Under the pieces are notes generated by a model. That model made no database searches, was not told the DNA's origin, and saw only the letters and a list, made by a program, of their open reading frames with translations. Of a DNA stretch of 64,000 nucleotides, positions 22,608-34,148 are shown in pieces. The position numbers and the translations under genes are program-made. Source of the stretch: Neodiprion pinetum (taxonomy: Eukaryota; Arthropoda; Insecta; Hymenoptera; Diprionidae). The stretch lies in NCBI RefSeq assembly GCF_021155775.2, contig NC_060234.1, positions 17,756,526 through 17,820,525 of the forward strand, given 5' to 3'. The stretch's first letter is position 1. Every line of letters starts with the position of its first letter.

Positions 22608-23918
22608 CCTCAACCAATTGCCAAAGTTATGTTGAGCCGGGTAAATCCAATTTTTGTTGGAGAAAGAACAACGAGAAAGGAGAAGCGAAAAGTTTCCGTT
22701 CCGAAAGCATCTTTTCAGAGTGATTTCCGGCTCGATTGGATCAGAAGAAAAAAATTAGGAACGAGAGACTTTCGAGTGATATTTTCTTCCATTTTTGGTG
22801 AATTTGAGATCCGTCAATTGCTTAGAAGCGATTAGAATGCACGATTATCATTTGTTTTTCCTGCTACGGAGGAACTCTAGTGAACGTTAAGAGGATTGAA
22901 AAAAAAAAAACAATTCCGAAAGGATTTTAGTACATTGGCTGAAAAACGACGAGCGAGTTAAATTGAACGATGAAATCGGTCATCGAATTCGCGAACGGTC
23001 AGTGCGCTCAGTGAAAAGCCATTTACTTTTTTTTCTTTTACTTATGCAGCTGATATGTTTGCCCTTCTGTATTATTATTGAGAGGATTGTTCTCAAGACA
23101 TTCTCCTCGAGAAAATCAACAGATTTCAAAATAAAACGATAATTACGTGCTGTTAAGATTCATACGTGAAGAATTTTTTAATGCCACTTTTCCACAGCTC
23201 GTGCAAAAAACAAACATTTGCTTTTAGCTGTTCGTAGCAAAAGAGATTCGAATTGTCGAAGGGATTAAAAATAAAAGACTTTGGAGCGAGTTCAAGTGCA
23301 CTAATCGTGACACGTCTTTTTGTTTATCTTTTTTTCATTCTCATTTCGAATAATAACGAGTCAACGAAGTTTCGCGCTTCGTGAAATATCAGTGACGAAG
23401 GATTCGAAAATTTTTTTCAAACAGCAAAGAGCCTGAAAGGTCGAAAACAGAGAGAAAAAAAGATTGTAAAAAGAAAAAAAAATTCTGTGCTTGCATCTCA
23501 AAACTGGAGGCTTATCGTTGTCGACTAATTTTCAATCTAGCGAGAGAATATCCAAGAAAAAAGGAACAAGATAAAAAATGTGTCAAATAATTGGCTGTCA
23601 CTGAATTCCCTTGGCCAATAACTGCGAAGATTACACGAAGCAACGATGGCCAGTTTTCAACGAATATTATCCGTGCTGAATTCGACCATTTTGTAAAAAT
23701 AATGATGAATGATTAAATAAAAAATGAAGAAAATAAACAAAAATGCGCTCGACTACGAAAACGTATTTTTCTGTAATATTTCGTAGATTTTTCTCAACAT
23801 TGTAAATAGGGCAAGGTTCCGTACTTGTAATAAATGACAACAGAAAAAGAAAAAGAACAACGAAGATGATGCGAAATTCAGAAAATTTCTTCATTGAATT
23901 TACAGCTTTTGTACATTG
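22608..23918. other. Probable captured cullin-4 3' flank
   Basis: No gene is visible between the cullin-4 stop and the MIPEP stop. The AT-rich sequence directly after the cullin-4 stop is probably its 3' untranslated region captured along with the exons; where it ends and MIPEP 3' flank begins cannot be seen. Confidence 0.4.
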
Positions 23919-24773
23919 TCAATATTTATTATTTTTCATTACGCAGTCGATTTCTTTATCGATTTCCGTAACGAGAGACTTTGCAAAATTCGTCGCACTC
24001 GCTTCTTTGCTGAGGAAATCTGAGACCAATCGCGATGGCGGTTTTCCACCACCGTGAGCAAGACACTCGCGACGGTAACGCTCACCGCAACTTCTGCTCA
24101 ATGGATCCGCTTGGAAATACGTTTGACAAATCCAAGAAGCAACCGCTCGTGATGTCAAATACGCGTAATATTTTGCTCCGTATCCAACAATGTGGGTAAA
24201 TCTCAATTGCCATGCCTAGTGAGAAACAGAAATTTCATGTTTTTTTCCCATTTTTTTTTACGCCGTTTTCTTGAATTATTATGGAAATTTTTCATTTCTA
24301 TGGCGTTCGGTAAACTTCGCCTACAATAAAAAGAAATGTTTTTTTTTGGAAAAAATGAATATTTTGTTGGATGCGTTCGACTAAACTTTTTTTTTTGAAA
24401 AATTGCAAAAATTCGATCGAGTTAAAAACTTTCTCGATTTCGATTGACTCGAATTATTTATATTCCGGTGATTTTTATCGACTCTGAAGTTGGTTAATAT
24501 TTTTATTTTCTCATTAATAAAAAAAAAATCATGCGTTTTTACCGTGTTTTCCACGTGAAGAAGTTCATAAAACTTGGATCGGATTTCCTTATAGATTTCT
24601 GTGCTCGAACCTTTCAATTCTTTCGAGTGATAAACTTGGTCCAGCATACCGTAAAAAACTTGAAGCTGAAGTTCCGAAGCTGGAAACATGTTCTTGGATG
24701 CGCACAATTTTTGCAACATGTTTTCAGGCATTGGCTCGCCCGTTTCAAAATGTTTGGCGAACATTCGAACGAC
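23919..24773 (-). pseudogene. MIPEP: Captured 3' end of mitochondrial intermediate peptidase (two exons)
   Basis: Exons 24773-24543 (VVRMFAKHFETGEPMPENML to HVENT) and 24215-23919 (AWQLRFTHIVGYGAKYYAYL to the stop) join in frame across a 327-base GT..AG intron, giving 175 residues. This is the C-terminal part of an M3-family metallopeptidase that trims presequences of imported mitochondrial proteins. Diagnostic segments are LQLQVFYGMLDQVYH, GYGAKYYAYLTSRAVASWI and GERYRRECLAHGGGKPPSRL. The zinc-binding HEXXH region lies in upstream exons that are absent, so no peptidase can be made. The frame is intact. It lies within the 9-base-flanked inner MULE and in the opposite orientation to the cullin-4 piece, so it is best explained as a second capture. 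Confidence 0.85.
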
Positions 24774-25722
24774 CTGAAAAAAAAACCTTCTTCGTTTTTG
24801 CGAAGAATGAATCGACTGACATTGTTCCAGTTTTCTCAATTTTCAATGATTCATCCCAAGAAATTCAAAATGTTCAGTGAATGAAAAAAAAAACAGAATT
24901 TCTAGTAACTTTAAAGAAAAAATGGAAAAAAGGGAAATGGCATTGCAGAGTCACGCTGTTTTTGAAAAATAGCCAAAAGTTAGAAAAAGAAAAAGTAACA
25001 CGGAGCGAGAGGGACAAATTGTCACGTCTGATCCATCGCCCTGCACTTTGCGACACCATCACCAACTCGATATCTGCAAGACTAATGTTTTTTACCGACA
25101 ACATTTTACCAAAGTGTAGAAAAATTCATAAGCGATAGTTCTAAGAAAAGTATTGAAGAATAATTTCGAAATTGTAATTTAATAAACGAACGACAGAAAT
25201 GCAAGATTCGATGTACCTTTTCAATTCAACAAGTGCGGTATTGTAGTATCCCAACCGTTTTCCCAAGTTATCTTTATCCGTTACCGTTAACCGTTATCCA
25301 AGTTATACAATATGTTCGCAAAAAGCGAGAATTAATTTAATTCTACATTCAATTTGATGGAAATTTGTAAACATTGTTTTGGTCTGCTGTTACATTGTAT
25401 GGTGCACCATACAATTTTCATCGCTTAGAAGAAGCGAGATCAGTCTTGTTTCTGACGCGACACGGTGATAAATAAAACTCCCTTGACTTTATTCTAAAAA
25501 TTTTGAAGCTTCCGTATAATCATTATTTCAGTGTTTCATTCCTTTTATGATCGATTTTTTAATTACTAATAACTTTGTTCACGTTCTTTTCGTTCGCGTT
25601 TTTTTTTTGTGTTGTTTATCCCAAGTTTTGTGTTCTTCCCGAGTGTTCATGATTTTTTTTTAATTTTCGGATTGATTTATTTTTGATTTAATACTCGCGT
25701 ATAAGACCACTTGATTCGCAAT

Positions 25723-28700
25723 ATGCCACGGAAAGCTGCTGTGACAGTGGAAGAAGCTGTGCGGAGCTTGAAGAAATTCATTACGCGCTTCGCAACATCG
25801 GAATTGCCGAATTATTCGGATGAAATATGGGGAGAAATCTCCGAAGATTTAAATAAGAAGTGGAGTTTCACAATGTTTATAACAACGTGGTCCAGGATCG
25901 CCGAAATATTCTCTCCCTTGCACGAAAGGAAAAGGGCATAATTATTCCATCGTCGAAGGACCAAACCGACACGAATCCGAGCAATTCGTATTCGTCAAAT
26001 GAATCGACAACGTTCGAAAGTTCCGACGAGTTTCACGCAGCAAATCATGAAAATGAACCGGAAGATGGTCAAGAATTCTTCACGGTCAAGCTCACAAGCC
26101 AAGAATGGGATGCCATCAAACCCACGAGTACGTCTCCGATACTTTTTCTTTTAATTAAGCGAATAAGGCATTTAATTTTACAACGTATTTTCATATTTTG
26201 AAGCTTGTTTCTTTTTTTGGGAAGTAAAATTCAAATCCTTTAAAAAAATAGTATTTTTTTGATATTTTAATATTTTTTTTAGCTCATTAAAAATATCTAT
26301 AATTTCAAATTTAGTTCAATTTTTTATTTTCCTTTAGTTAGAATTGAAAAAATTGTTTATTTTTATTTTCAAACCATTTAATGTACGGAGTATAATGAAT
26401 AAGGCGGACTGAGCAGTATGGTTTGTGCGAAATATATTGGTACAAAAATGAACAAAAAAACTAAAAATATAGGAATAGGTTGTTTATTAACTGAATTTTG
26501 TCGAACCAGGCTGTTTAGCAACGAGAAATTGGCAGTCCTGTAGAAAAAGTAAAATTATTATGATTCCGTAGAAAGCGTGTTCGCGGTTTTTATCCAATAG
26601 TTGAAATTCGAAATGTTATCCAATTGTACTACTGTTGTAAGCGCTCTCTCTCTCTCTAAAGCAAATCTTAAAAAAAAAATGAATTACTTGAATCAGTCAG
26701 TGAAATATAACTACAATGGCCACCTTGAAATTGGGCCAAAATAATAAGGCAAAATATTTTGTGATTCCTATTCTTCAATATTACTTGCACTTGCAGGTCT
26801 GTCCTCCGGATGCCGACCGACGCTACAGTAAGGAGTCTGGAATAATATCGTACCGATTGCCATCTCACGTCAGACGAAAATTCCATGTGCATACGTTTTC
26901 AAGCGTGCCAAAATTGCAAAAGGTCCAACCTGTATCGGTAATTATGTCACAATTCAGGGTCAATGTAAAGGAAAGTCGTGTCAAAATAAACTAAAAGTGA
27001 CTATCGAAAAAGAGCCAACCAATAATGACAGTGTTATACTGAACGTATTAACGCGGGATACTCGGAATATCACGCACGAAGTGGTGAAACGTCCTCTAAA
27101 TGGAAAATACAGAGAGGAGGTCCAGAAAAATTTAGTACATGAAGGTGCATCCAATTTCCGAAAACGCACGGCACGGGAAGAAATGGTTTTGGGGGATGCG
27201 GAGCCACCATTTCTTGCAGATGCACCTGTTCTGCGGCAAGCAAAAAAATAGCGAATTGATAAGAATTTGGGGCTCGACCCACTGAACAAGACTAACTTGA
27301 ATGCTTCGCTAGAAGCTATATCGCAACAACCAGAATTTCTTGGCAAAATTGAGTACATCGCATCAACCCCTTTTGTTGTTGTCTATCGCAGTCCATCACA
27401 GCTTCACGCATACAAAGAATACTGCAGAAATAGCACAATCAGTACGGTAATGATTGATGCGACAGGGAGCTTAGTTACAAAAATCGATCGAAACGACAAA
27501 TCAAGATGTGGTCCAATTTTCCTGTACACTATGGTTATTAATTTCGATAAATTGACTATTCCGATCCACCAGATGCTCTCGGAGAGACACGACGCGCATT
27601 CCATCATAAATTGGATCCATCTATTTATGCGAGCCGGTGCGCCCAAACCGAAGCTTGCGATATGCGATTATTCCAAAGCGCTCCTGTATGGAATGTGCAA
27701 GGAATTTAACGACAGAACATTGAAGAAATACATTCAGAACTGTTTTGAACTTCTGGTGGCAAAGGAACTGATAAAGGTAGATACTCACCTACGGGTTGAC
27801 GTTGCGCACATAATTCATGCTGTGTCAAGGTGGAAATGTTGGAAAGTCGTTACGCACATCGAAGTGAAGCAATTCTTCCTCCGGTCCGTTGCGTTAATGA
27901 TTCAATCTTCAGACATCAACCATTTTGAGATGTTATTGACACGAACATTCGTTGTCGCAAGCCAAAAATATTTGGACTCTACCGTGGCGATTCCAATCAA
28001 GGACGACGAGGCTGCTGAAAAGGTTGAAAGTGTCCTCGCTATTAGAAATCATCTGGAGAGTATAATGGCAAAGACAGGCATTGCCCTAAGAAAATTTGGA
28101 ACCGACATCGAAGAAAATAAACATCTCCGTCCAGTTGATAATCTCTCAAATTATGAGAAAAGTCAGTGTGATGGGTGCGAAATAAAATCCATCGCGGAAT
28201 GGGTTGACAAAATTTTAAAAACAAGTGCTACAACTGGAAACGAAGGGCGTGAAATGAATGCATTTTATGTACCAGGGTTCATTGCGTCGATGAAGCCACT
28301 TGCCGTGGAATTTCCACTTTGGACCAATTGCACGACGCCAAAAATGAATAATAATGCCTCATCCGCGTCCATTGAATCTTACTTCAATGACCTCCAAACA
28401 AATGTTTTAAAAAAAGGTCTACGAAGGGCTGACAATTTTGTGGTTACTCACTTACGAGACATAGAAGGTGGTAGTCTTCTCTGCGTGGCCAAGACTGCAA
28501 GACAATGCAATGCAGAAGCAGGGTTCGAACCGGGCGATCTCAATGTCTCTTCTTACTGCGAGGTTGATTCCGAAACTCCGCAGATTCCACAGCATGACCC
28601 TGACCAGTGGTCTGTGGAGAATTGGGGAGGCCAAGTGCCGAAGACCGAATTTGCCATTGGTGCTGTTGTTGAAAGTGCAGACGAAGCAGATGTTGTAGAA

Positions 28701-29843
28701 GTCGCTGATGCATGGGATCATTCGTATAGCCGAAATGAGGACATTCCCGAAAACGAAGCACACGAACCACAAAATGAAGTGAAGACAGAAGAGACGTCGA
28801 AAAAAAGTACATATTTCGGAGCATTACCAGAAATAAGGTACATAAACAGCCAAATTGATAAAAAACCAACTGCAAGACAGAGAAAAAGGAAACCATGTTT
28901 TCTGGAAAATGGTTCGAAATTATCGAAGCCGGTTAAACTGAACAGCAAAACGTACTTCGTACAGTCGACGTGCCCTTTCGACTCTGTGGCACAAGTGCTG
29001 ATATCTGGAGCTATTGACCACACGGCTTACGATTCAGCAATCAAAAAATGCAAGAACCCGACGCTCCAGTTTGTTGTGAACACGTTAAATACGGGAGTCA
29101 CCAGTAAAACGTACAACGATCGAGCGCGCATTCTTTTAAATTTGTATGTCCCGGAACCGAATGTAAAAACAGCGAATAAAGTTCTGTCCTATACTTTAAG
29201 CGCATACGACAGCGTATACAATTTCGTCGATAAAGCAATGAAAACGGCACCAAGTGTCCACATAACCGAAGAATGCTTGCAGCTGTGCAGACGAGAATAT
29301 TCATCGGCCCTTCTGTCACCAAATCACGAAACAGTTGCGAAATCCGGATTTGGCGCCCTGGGAGCTGCGCTCAACTTTTAGGCGCATCTTACAAAACTCC
29401 GCTGTTTTACAAAGGGCTGTAATGGATCGATGACCCGTATTAGTCGACCGGGAATTCATCTGTTCGTCGATGCGGATATCCGTAAAAATAGCAGCGACAA
29501 GCAGGGAATGCGATGCAAGCTCTCCGAAATACCATCACTTTTAAAACTTAAAAACAACGAAGGGATGAGTGATGAGCAATACCGGTAAGATATTTTCAAT
29601 ACATTTGACGCAAACCGTGCGTATAATAAATCACTTATAATAATTTCATACCGTTTATGCTAATTTATTAAAACTAATTCTAGATTATGTGGGTATACTT
29701 CGGGGCACTTCACCGCATATTCATATCGCAACACCATGAATTGGGAGCAGTATGACGATTTGAAAATAGAAAAAAAACCTGAATCGGCTACGACAGAAAT
29801 AGAACCCCATCTCATCGTCTACGTTCGAGTTTTGGGAGCGTAA
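25723..29843 (+). pseudogene. Mutator-like DDE transposase with USP-like C-terminal domain, decayed
   Basis: The N-terminal exon starts at 25723 (MPRKAAVTVEEAV) and holds a small helical domain ending near RRNILSL; the frame shifts by one base at about 25860. After an intron, the main exon starts at 26797 following TTGCAG, with a one-base loss in a T run near 26900, and runs to 29584. Catalytic candidates are D in VMIDATGS (27456), D in AICDYSKAL, and E in SSASIESYF. In-frame TAG stops occur at 27249-27251 and after GAALNF at 29379-29381, yet homologous-looking coding sequence continues past both. Near the end STCPFDSVAQVL looks like a nucleophile-Cys box, and the final exon 29684-29843 has GHFTAYSYR and NWEQYDDL, the His/Asp boxes typical of ubiquitin-specific proteases. 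Family placement in Mutator (FB/NOF-like) is inferred from the 9-base duplication and DDE spacing. Confidence 0.75.
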
Positions 29844-30249
29844 TTTCTTGTAAGGTACGTATAGTTACAATCTAGGGTCCAGTGCGGCAAAGGTTTGAGT
29901 TACTCGATAGAAAGAAAAAAAATTCGATATTGTCTTTTTTCTTTCATTTTCATTGATGAGAAAAAATCACAATTCAACCTCAGAGCAAAAATCAGGATCA
30001 AAATGATTTTTTTAAATTTTTTTCGAACAATTTCATTTTACCGGTCAAATCCGAAATCCATATGGCAGAATAAAAGAGAAGGAAAAGTAATTTCGTGACT
30101 TGAATATCGTAAAATGTAGACAATATTCTAAGGAACAACAACAATGTGGTTGATTTCATCTCAAGAAATAATAATAACAATAAAACGTGATGTGTCGTCG
30201 ATCGAAAGGTTTAACCGTGTTTTGTTTTTGGTGAATCTCGTAAATGCAG
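29844..30249. other. Spacer after the MULE gene
   Basis: AT-rich, no gene seen; may include the transposase 3' untranslated region. Confidence 0.3.
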
Positions 30250-30359
30250 GTGCAACCGAAGTAAGTGACATCGAAAGACTGTTACTGTCGTCGCGAACGA
30301 TCACTTCCGTTTCCGACAACTCGGAGTTTCCATCGGATCTCAGCAAGGACCGGAAATGA
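30250..30359 (+). other. Coding-like terminal exon, unidentified (possible capture)
   Basis: After an acceptor (AATGCAG), a frame of natural composition reads GATEVSDIERLLLSSRTITS and continues to a stop, with acidic and serine-rich residues unlike the surrounding AT-rich frames. It could be the last exon of another captured host gene. I do not recognise the protein. Confidence 0.35.
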
Positions 30360-30899
30360 AGGCACGAAATAGCGCGACAAGTAGAAAACTGATCAAGGCA
30401 AAAAAAAAGAATGAGTGTCATGAAGAATTTGTCGATTGTTTCATCGTCTCGTAACGAGAACAAAAATAAGAAATGAGTAAAGCGAGAGTGCAATAAGAGA
30501 AAGGAAAGAAAATAAAGTGTGTACAGAAGCTCGATTATTTAATAATAAGTGGCTATTAACATTATTTATTGTCGTATCTTTATGCTTCTTTCTGAAGTAG
30601 AAATTCATTCTAAGTATTCGAGCTAGGTGGGTCATCAACCTTTTTTAAATTGGAGTTGAAAAGAGTGATTTTCTATATTTCGATTTTTTTTTTTTATCAA
30701 AATATGTCAAAACACCAAATGTCTCGTTGGTGTAACTCCGCTCAGCGTCAATATCGACGTCTGATGAGGTGCCGTGGCCACTGGCGTTGCCGGTGTGGTG
30801 TCATCGAACCCGTCTCACCGTCGCTCCTCGGGGTCATACGTTTCTCGCGTTCTGGAAAATTCAATCAACCCCAAAATTTGAATTTTCTTCAAACTCCAT

Positions 30900-31320
30900 A
30901 AATTTGCGAGGAGCAAAAAGTCCACTTTGGGTCAATCTGTCCCGAGGCTTTTTTCAAACCGTTCAATTCCGGAAAATATGAACTTTTCGTTTTTTTTTTT
31001 ACAGCGAATTTATAGGCCTGAATGTATTTTTCACAAAAAACAAAATTCAATGCCAAACGACCGGTGGGAAAAAATTCTTCAGGTCAAAATGACCCAATGT
31101 GTTCTCGAAGGGCTTAAGAAAAAGAAAAAAACCTCCTCAAGTCCACAGTGGATCAATCTGACCCGAGACGTTTTTCAAATCATTTAATTCCGGAAAACAT
31201 GAATTCCTCGTTCTTTTTTCTAGTTGCGAATTTATGCGAGACTGAATGCATTTTTTCACGAAACAGAAGAGAACAAATTTAACGGGTCAAAATGACCCAG
31301 TGTGTATTCGAAGGATTTGA
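30900..31320 (+). repeat. Imperfect tandem duplication, unit about 220 bp
   Basis: A block around AAAAGTCCACTTTGGGTCAA to GGTCAAAATGACCCAATGTG (about 30914-31100) is repeated at about 31135-31315 with the same order of words (TCAATTCCGGAAAA, GCGAATTTAT, GTCAAAATGACCCA). TGGGTCAATCTG and GTCAAAATGACCCA may be internal inverted words. Confidence 0.65.
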
Positions 31321-31337
31321 CGGAAAAAGAAACAAAA

Positions 31338-31955
31338 AATCGATAAAAACTGACTGTGACTGCTTCCGGTATCGCTGCACGTGCTCGAGGCCGGCGAAGG
31401 AGGCGGCAGCATGTCCAAATGATCTGCGGTTTCCTTGTGGTTCGATTTGCTGCTGCCGCTGGCACTGGCGTTTCCATTGGATTCGCATTTATCGACAGAT
31501 TCTCCGGTGTGGAGAGACCCAGCGGGCAAAATTTTAAAACGGTAAGTTGAATCGAGGTTCCAGGCGGCCAAGAGCAGCTGACTGACCTTGGGAAAGCCGT
31601 TGGCGATGGTGAAGCCTGAAAACGATCGAGCCAGCGATAAAATTGAAAGAAAATGTCGAAAAAACGATTAACATGGTTTTTTTTTAGAAAATTGCGAATT
31701 ACCGATCGCTCCCGGTTGGTACATTGGACTGTTTTTCATGCAAACTTGCGTCCCGTAACTGATGTCCGTCGAGACGACCATCGAGGGTCTGTGTTTGCGA
31801 GATTTCGCCTTGTATTTGTCCCACAATTTTTTTCGCTGCGCAAAAGCTACACAGCTACAGCTGCACAGCTTATTTACCTTGTAAATGCGACAAGGGATGG
31901 TACGCCTAGCCGAGTAACATGGATCGTTCGCAAGATCGCTGCAAGCACGGTCCAA
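31338..31955 (-). other. Coding-like exons, unidentified (possible captured gene fragment)
   Basis: On the minus strand, a frame ending ...SPMYQPGAIG stops at a GT donor (31702), an acceptor at 31616-31617 then opens GFTIANGFPK in a compatible phase, and further down (about 31500-31338) a natural-looking serine-rich frame contains DHLDMLPPPSPASS followed by TCSDTGS. The joins between the last two pieces are not resolved. Composition and codon use look like host protein rather than transposon. I cannot name the gene. Confidence 0.4.
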
Positions 31956-32329
31956 GATTTACAAGATCTGAGAACACAGAAATCTTGGGATAGACAAACA
32001 GGAACATCGCTGACATATATTATAAGCCCATCGACATTCTACGTTTCGTCCAATTATGAGTGCATTATTCCTTATCTGCAAGTAAATATCAATTTTGGCG
32101 TTCTATAAAAGATTCCACTTTCTGTAGCACTGCGTTAAGAAGATTTCGTCAAGTTTCCCGTTTTCGACTCTCGTGTCTTTTTCCAATAGTTTCATCCAAT
32201 TCTTCTCTTACCATTGGTGTCATTAGAGAAAATTGCTCAGCTTCGTCTCCATGTCCATCTCGTACCCGTTCGATTTACGATAATCCGCATCATCGAAACT
32301 CGTATTTCTTCGTCAATCTCGGTCGCTAC

Positions 32330-32728
32330 ATCTGATTTCAGACGCACTGCGCAGACATGTTGCGCATATACAGTGCGCACACACAATGCGCACACCGGAA
32401 GTGCTCTAATCCTAGGGAAGATCGCACATTGAATAATTATTTAATATCAATTAAAATATTAACTCTCTAACAATTTTTTTCTACTCTCAAATCCTCTCAA
32501 ACGATTCTCAAAAGATTAAAAAAAAAATTAAACGTCCAAGTCCATTTTTTGAGGAGATAGAAAATATGGGGGCCAACTTCACACCCAAAATTAAAATCAA
32601 TTTTCCGGAAAAACTATTAACTCTCAAACGAATTTTCTTTACTCTCAAACCCTCTCAAACGATTCTCAAACGAATTGCGTTAATTAGATTTAAAAATAAC
32701 AACTTCGGGGGGCCAACTTCACGGAGGT
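32330..32728 (-). repeat. Right TIR of the inner MULE
   Basis: Inverted partner of 18704-19095; strongest over 32431-32728, with a weaker inner part sharing ACTTCCGG and GCGCA words. Confidence 0.85.
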
Positions 32729-32813
32729 GGACGTACGGACGTATCAGCCATAACCTGTTCGTGTCAATTGATAGTAGTTTGTTATTTATTTATTTTTGAT
32801 TTAGTTTTTGTCT

Positions 32814-32920
32814 AATAGTTCGCTAATCGCCTCTCGAACTTGAAGCACGCCAGCGACAAGTACGACAAGTTTCTGTACATTCCACGTTTCTCGTTTAAAT
32901 CGATGATTCAAGAGAGCTCA
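32814..32920 (+). other. Coding-like exon in the outer MULE, unidentified
   Basis: After the acceptor-like TCTAATAG, the frame reads FANRLSNLKHASDKYDKFLY and continues IPRFSFKSMIQESS. The composition is that of a real protein, but I do not recognise it. It lies between the inner MULE and the right TIR of the outer one, so it may be sequence captured by the outer element. Confidence 0.35.
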
Positions 32921-32929
32921 GGCAAATGT

Positions 32930-33873
32930 GTATTTGTTTTTCTCGCGTCGTGTCACCATCGAAGATTTATTGTTCGTTGAAAAATCGATGTAGGGCACGA
33001 GGCAGTCGGAAAGGATGGAAAAAGATGCGAATGTTTCGGTGCACCGTTGGCTCGGAACTGTTTGCTCAAAGACGAGCCACGGCGAATTATATAGTTTCGC
33101 AGTGTCTTTACGTATGGTTTTCAGAAAGGTGGTCGAGCAGGAGAGAAGAAGAGGAGAGAACCGACGAAAAACGTAACCGAAGCGTTAAATCTATGCTGGA
33201 CCTCGTTGCAAGCCTCTTGCTGCTCCACAGAAAATAATAATAACGTGTCAAGAAATAGTGTGAAATTGAATTGAGAACTCGCGAAACTCTCATTGTTGTC
33301 CCCAGGCCTTCTAGGGCAGAGCGCAAAGATACTAGATCTCACTTTCTACCGTTAAACTATATACGAGAAGCCCTCTGGCTAGCTGCTGTGAAAAATCATT
33401 GAAAATACAAACAAAAAAGATATAGAAACAGCTTCTTCACGCTTATACACACGTTTACAACTCTCTGCTGAATTTGATGTGACGATACACTTTCCAATTG
33501 ACGAGGATAGTGCTTCTCGAATCACAGTCCGTATCCAGTTACGAGTACCTAGTTTTTCAAGACGCGTTCCACGTTTTTTCCTCTTTTCCACACGCACCCA
33601 AAAGCAAACGATCCTCAAGAGTTTTAACTCTCCTCGCGAATCCACTTTCGTTAGATTTTATCATGATCCAACAAAAAGGCAATAAGTGGGTCGTTTCAAA
33701 TAATTTATAAACAAGTTATATTCTAATGAAAGTAAAACTTTTCATCATTTATCTTTATAATCTGATTGTGTTTATATGCTTTACAGATTAACGTCGAAAC
33801 CCGCCTAAGGCTGTGTCGTGCTCGCAAACGATGTAACACAAAATAAAAAATACGAAATAACACCAAAACATAA
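32930..33873. other. Outer-MULE interior, no gene recognised
   Basis: Several overlapping short frames but no motif or splice structure that can be defended. Confidence 0.3.
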
Positions 33874-33877
33874 TTAA

Positions 33878-34144
33878 CCCTCCGAAGAGATAATTAGCAC
33901 ACCTCCCTAGACACACATGGGTCCAGGGCGCCCTATACCTTTTTTTAATGTACTTGGGCTCGTTGAAAAAATCGAAAAAAAATTTAGGAAAGTAATTTTG
34001 GATCTACAGAAAAAAGGCTGCATTTTGTGATGGATAAAAATGCGTTTTTTTATTATTTTTATTCAATGGTAATCGATACGAGAAACGAGAAATTTACGGC
34101 ATTCGCTGAATGGGCATCCCAGACCCATGTGTGTCTACTGAGGG
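33878..34144. mobile_element. piggyBac-like MITE, 267 bp
   Basis: The left end begins CCCTC right after TTAA (33874-33877); the right end finishes GAGGG followed by TCAA, apparently a mutated TTAA. Inside both ends is TAGACACACATGGGTC in inverted orientation. No coding frame. The TTAA flank and CCC start fit piggyBac. Confidence 0.65.
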
Positions 34145-34148
34145 TCAA

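Larger units (their letters stand above)
18704..32728. mobile_element. Inner Mutator-like element (Pack-MULE), 14.0 kb
   Basis: The element begins ACCTCCGTGAAGTT and ends AACTTCACGGAGGT, with perfect 9-base direct repeats GGACGTACG at 18695-18703 and 32729-32737. TIRs of about 300 strongly matching bases continue more weakly to about 390. It contains a long DDE gene (25723-29843), captured exons of cullin-4 and MIPEP, more coding-like fragments, an ISL2EU-type element (20212-21810), a small MITE and a third partial TIR copy (22013-22140). The nine-base duplication, long TIRs, DDE gene and gene capture together point to the Mutator superfamily, perhaps the FB/NOF branch; the branch is inferred. 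Confidence 0.87.

Noticed and set aside
22143..24773. Considered as intact host CUL4 and MIPEP genes interrupted by transposons
   Set aside because: Only the 3' ends are present, upstream exons are absent on both sides, and both lie inside a 9-base-flanked element next to a TIR copy. Capture explains this better.
24881..25138. Frames next to the MIPEP fragment considered as a further MIPEP exon
   Set aside because: The sequence does not resemble the segment of MIPEP that precedes the captured exons, and phases do not fit.
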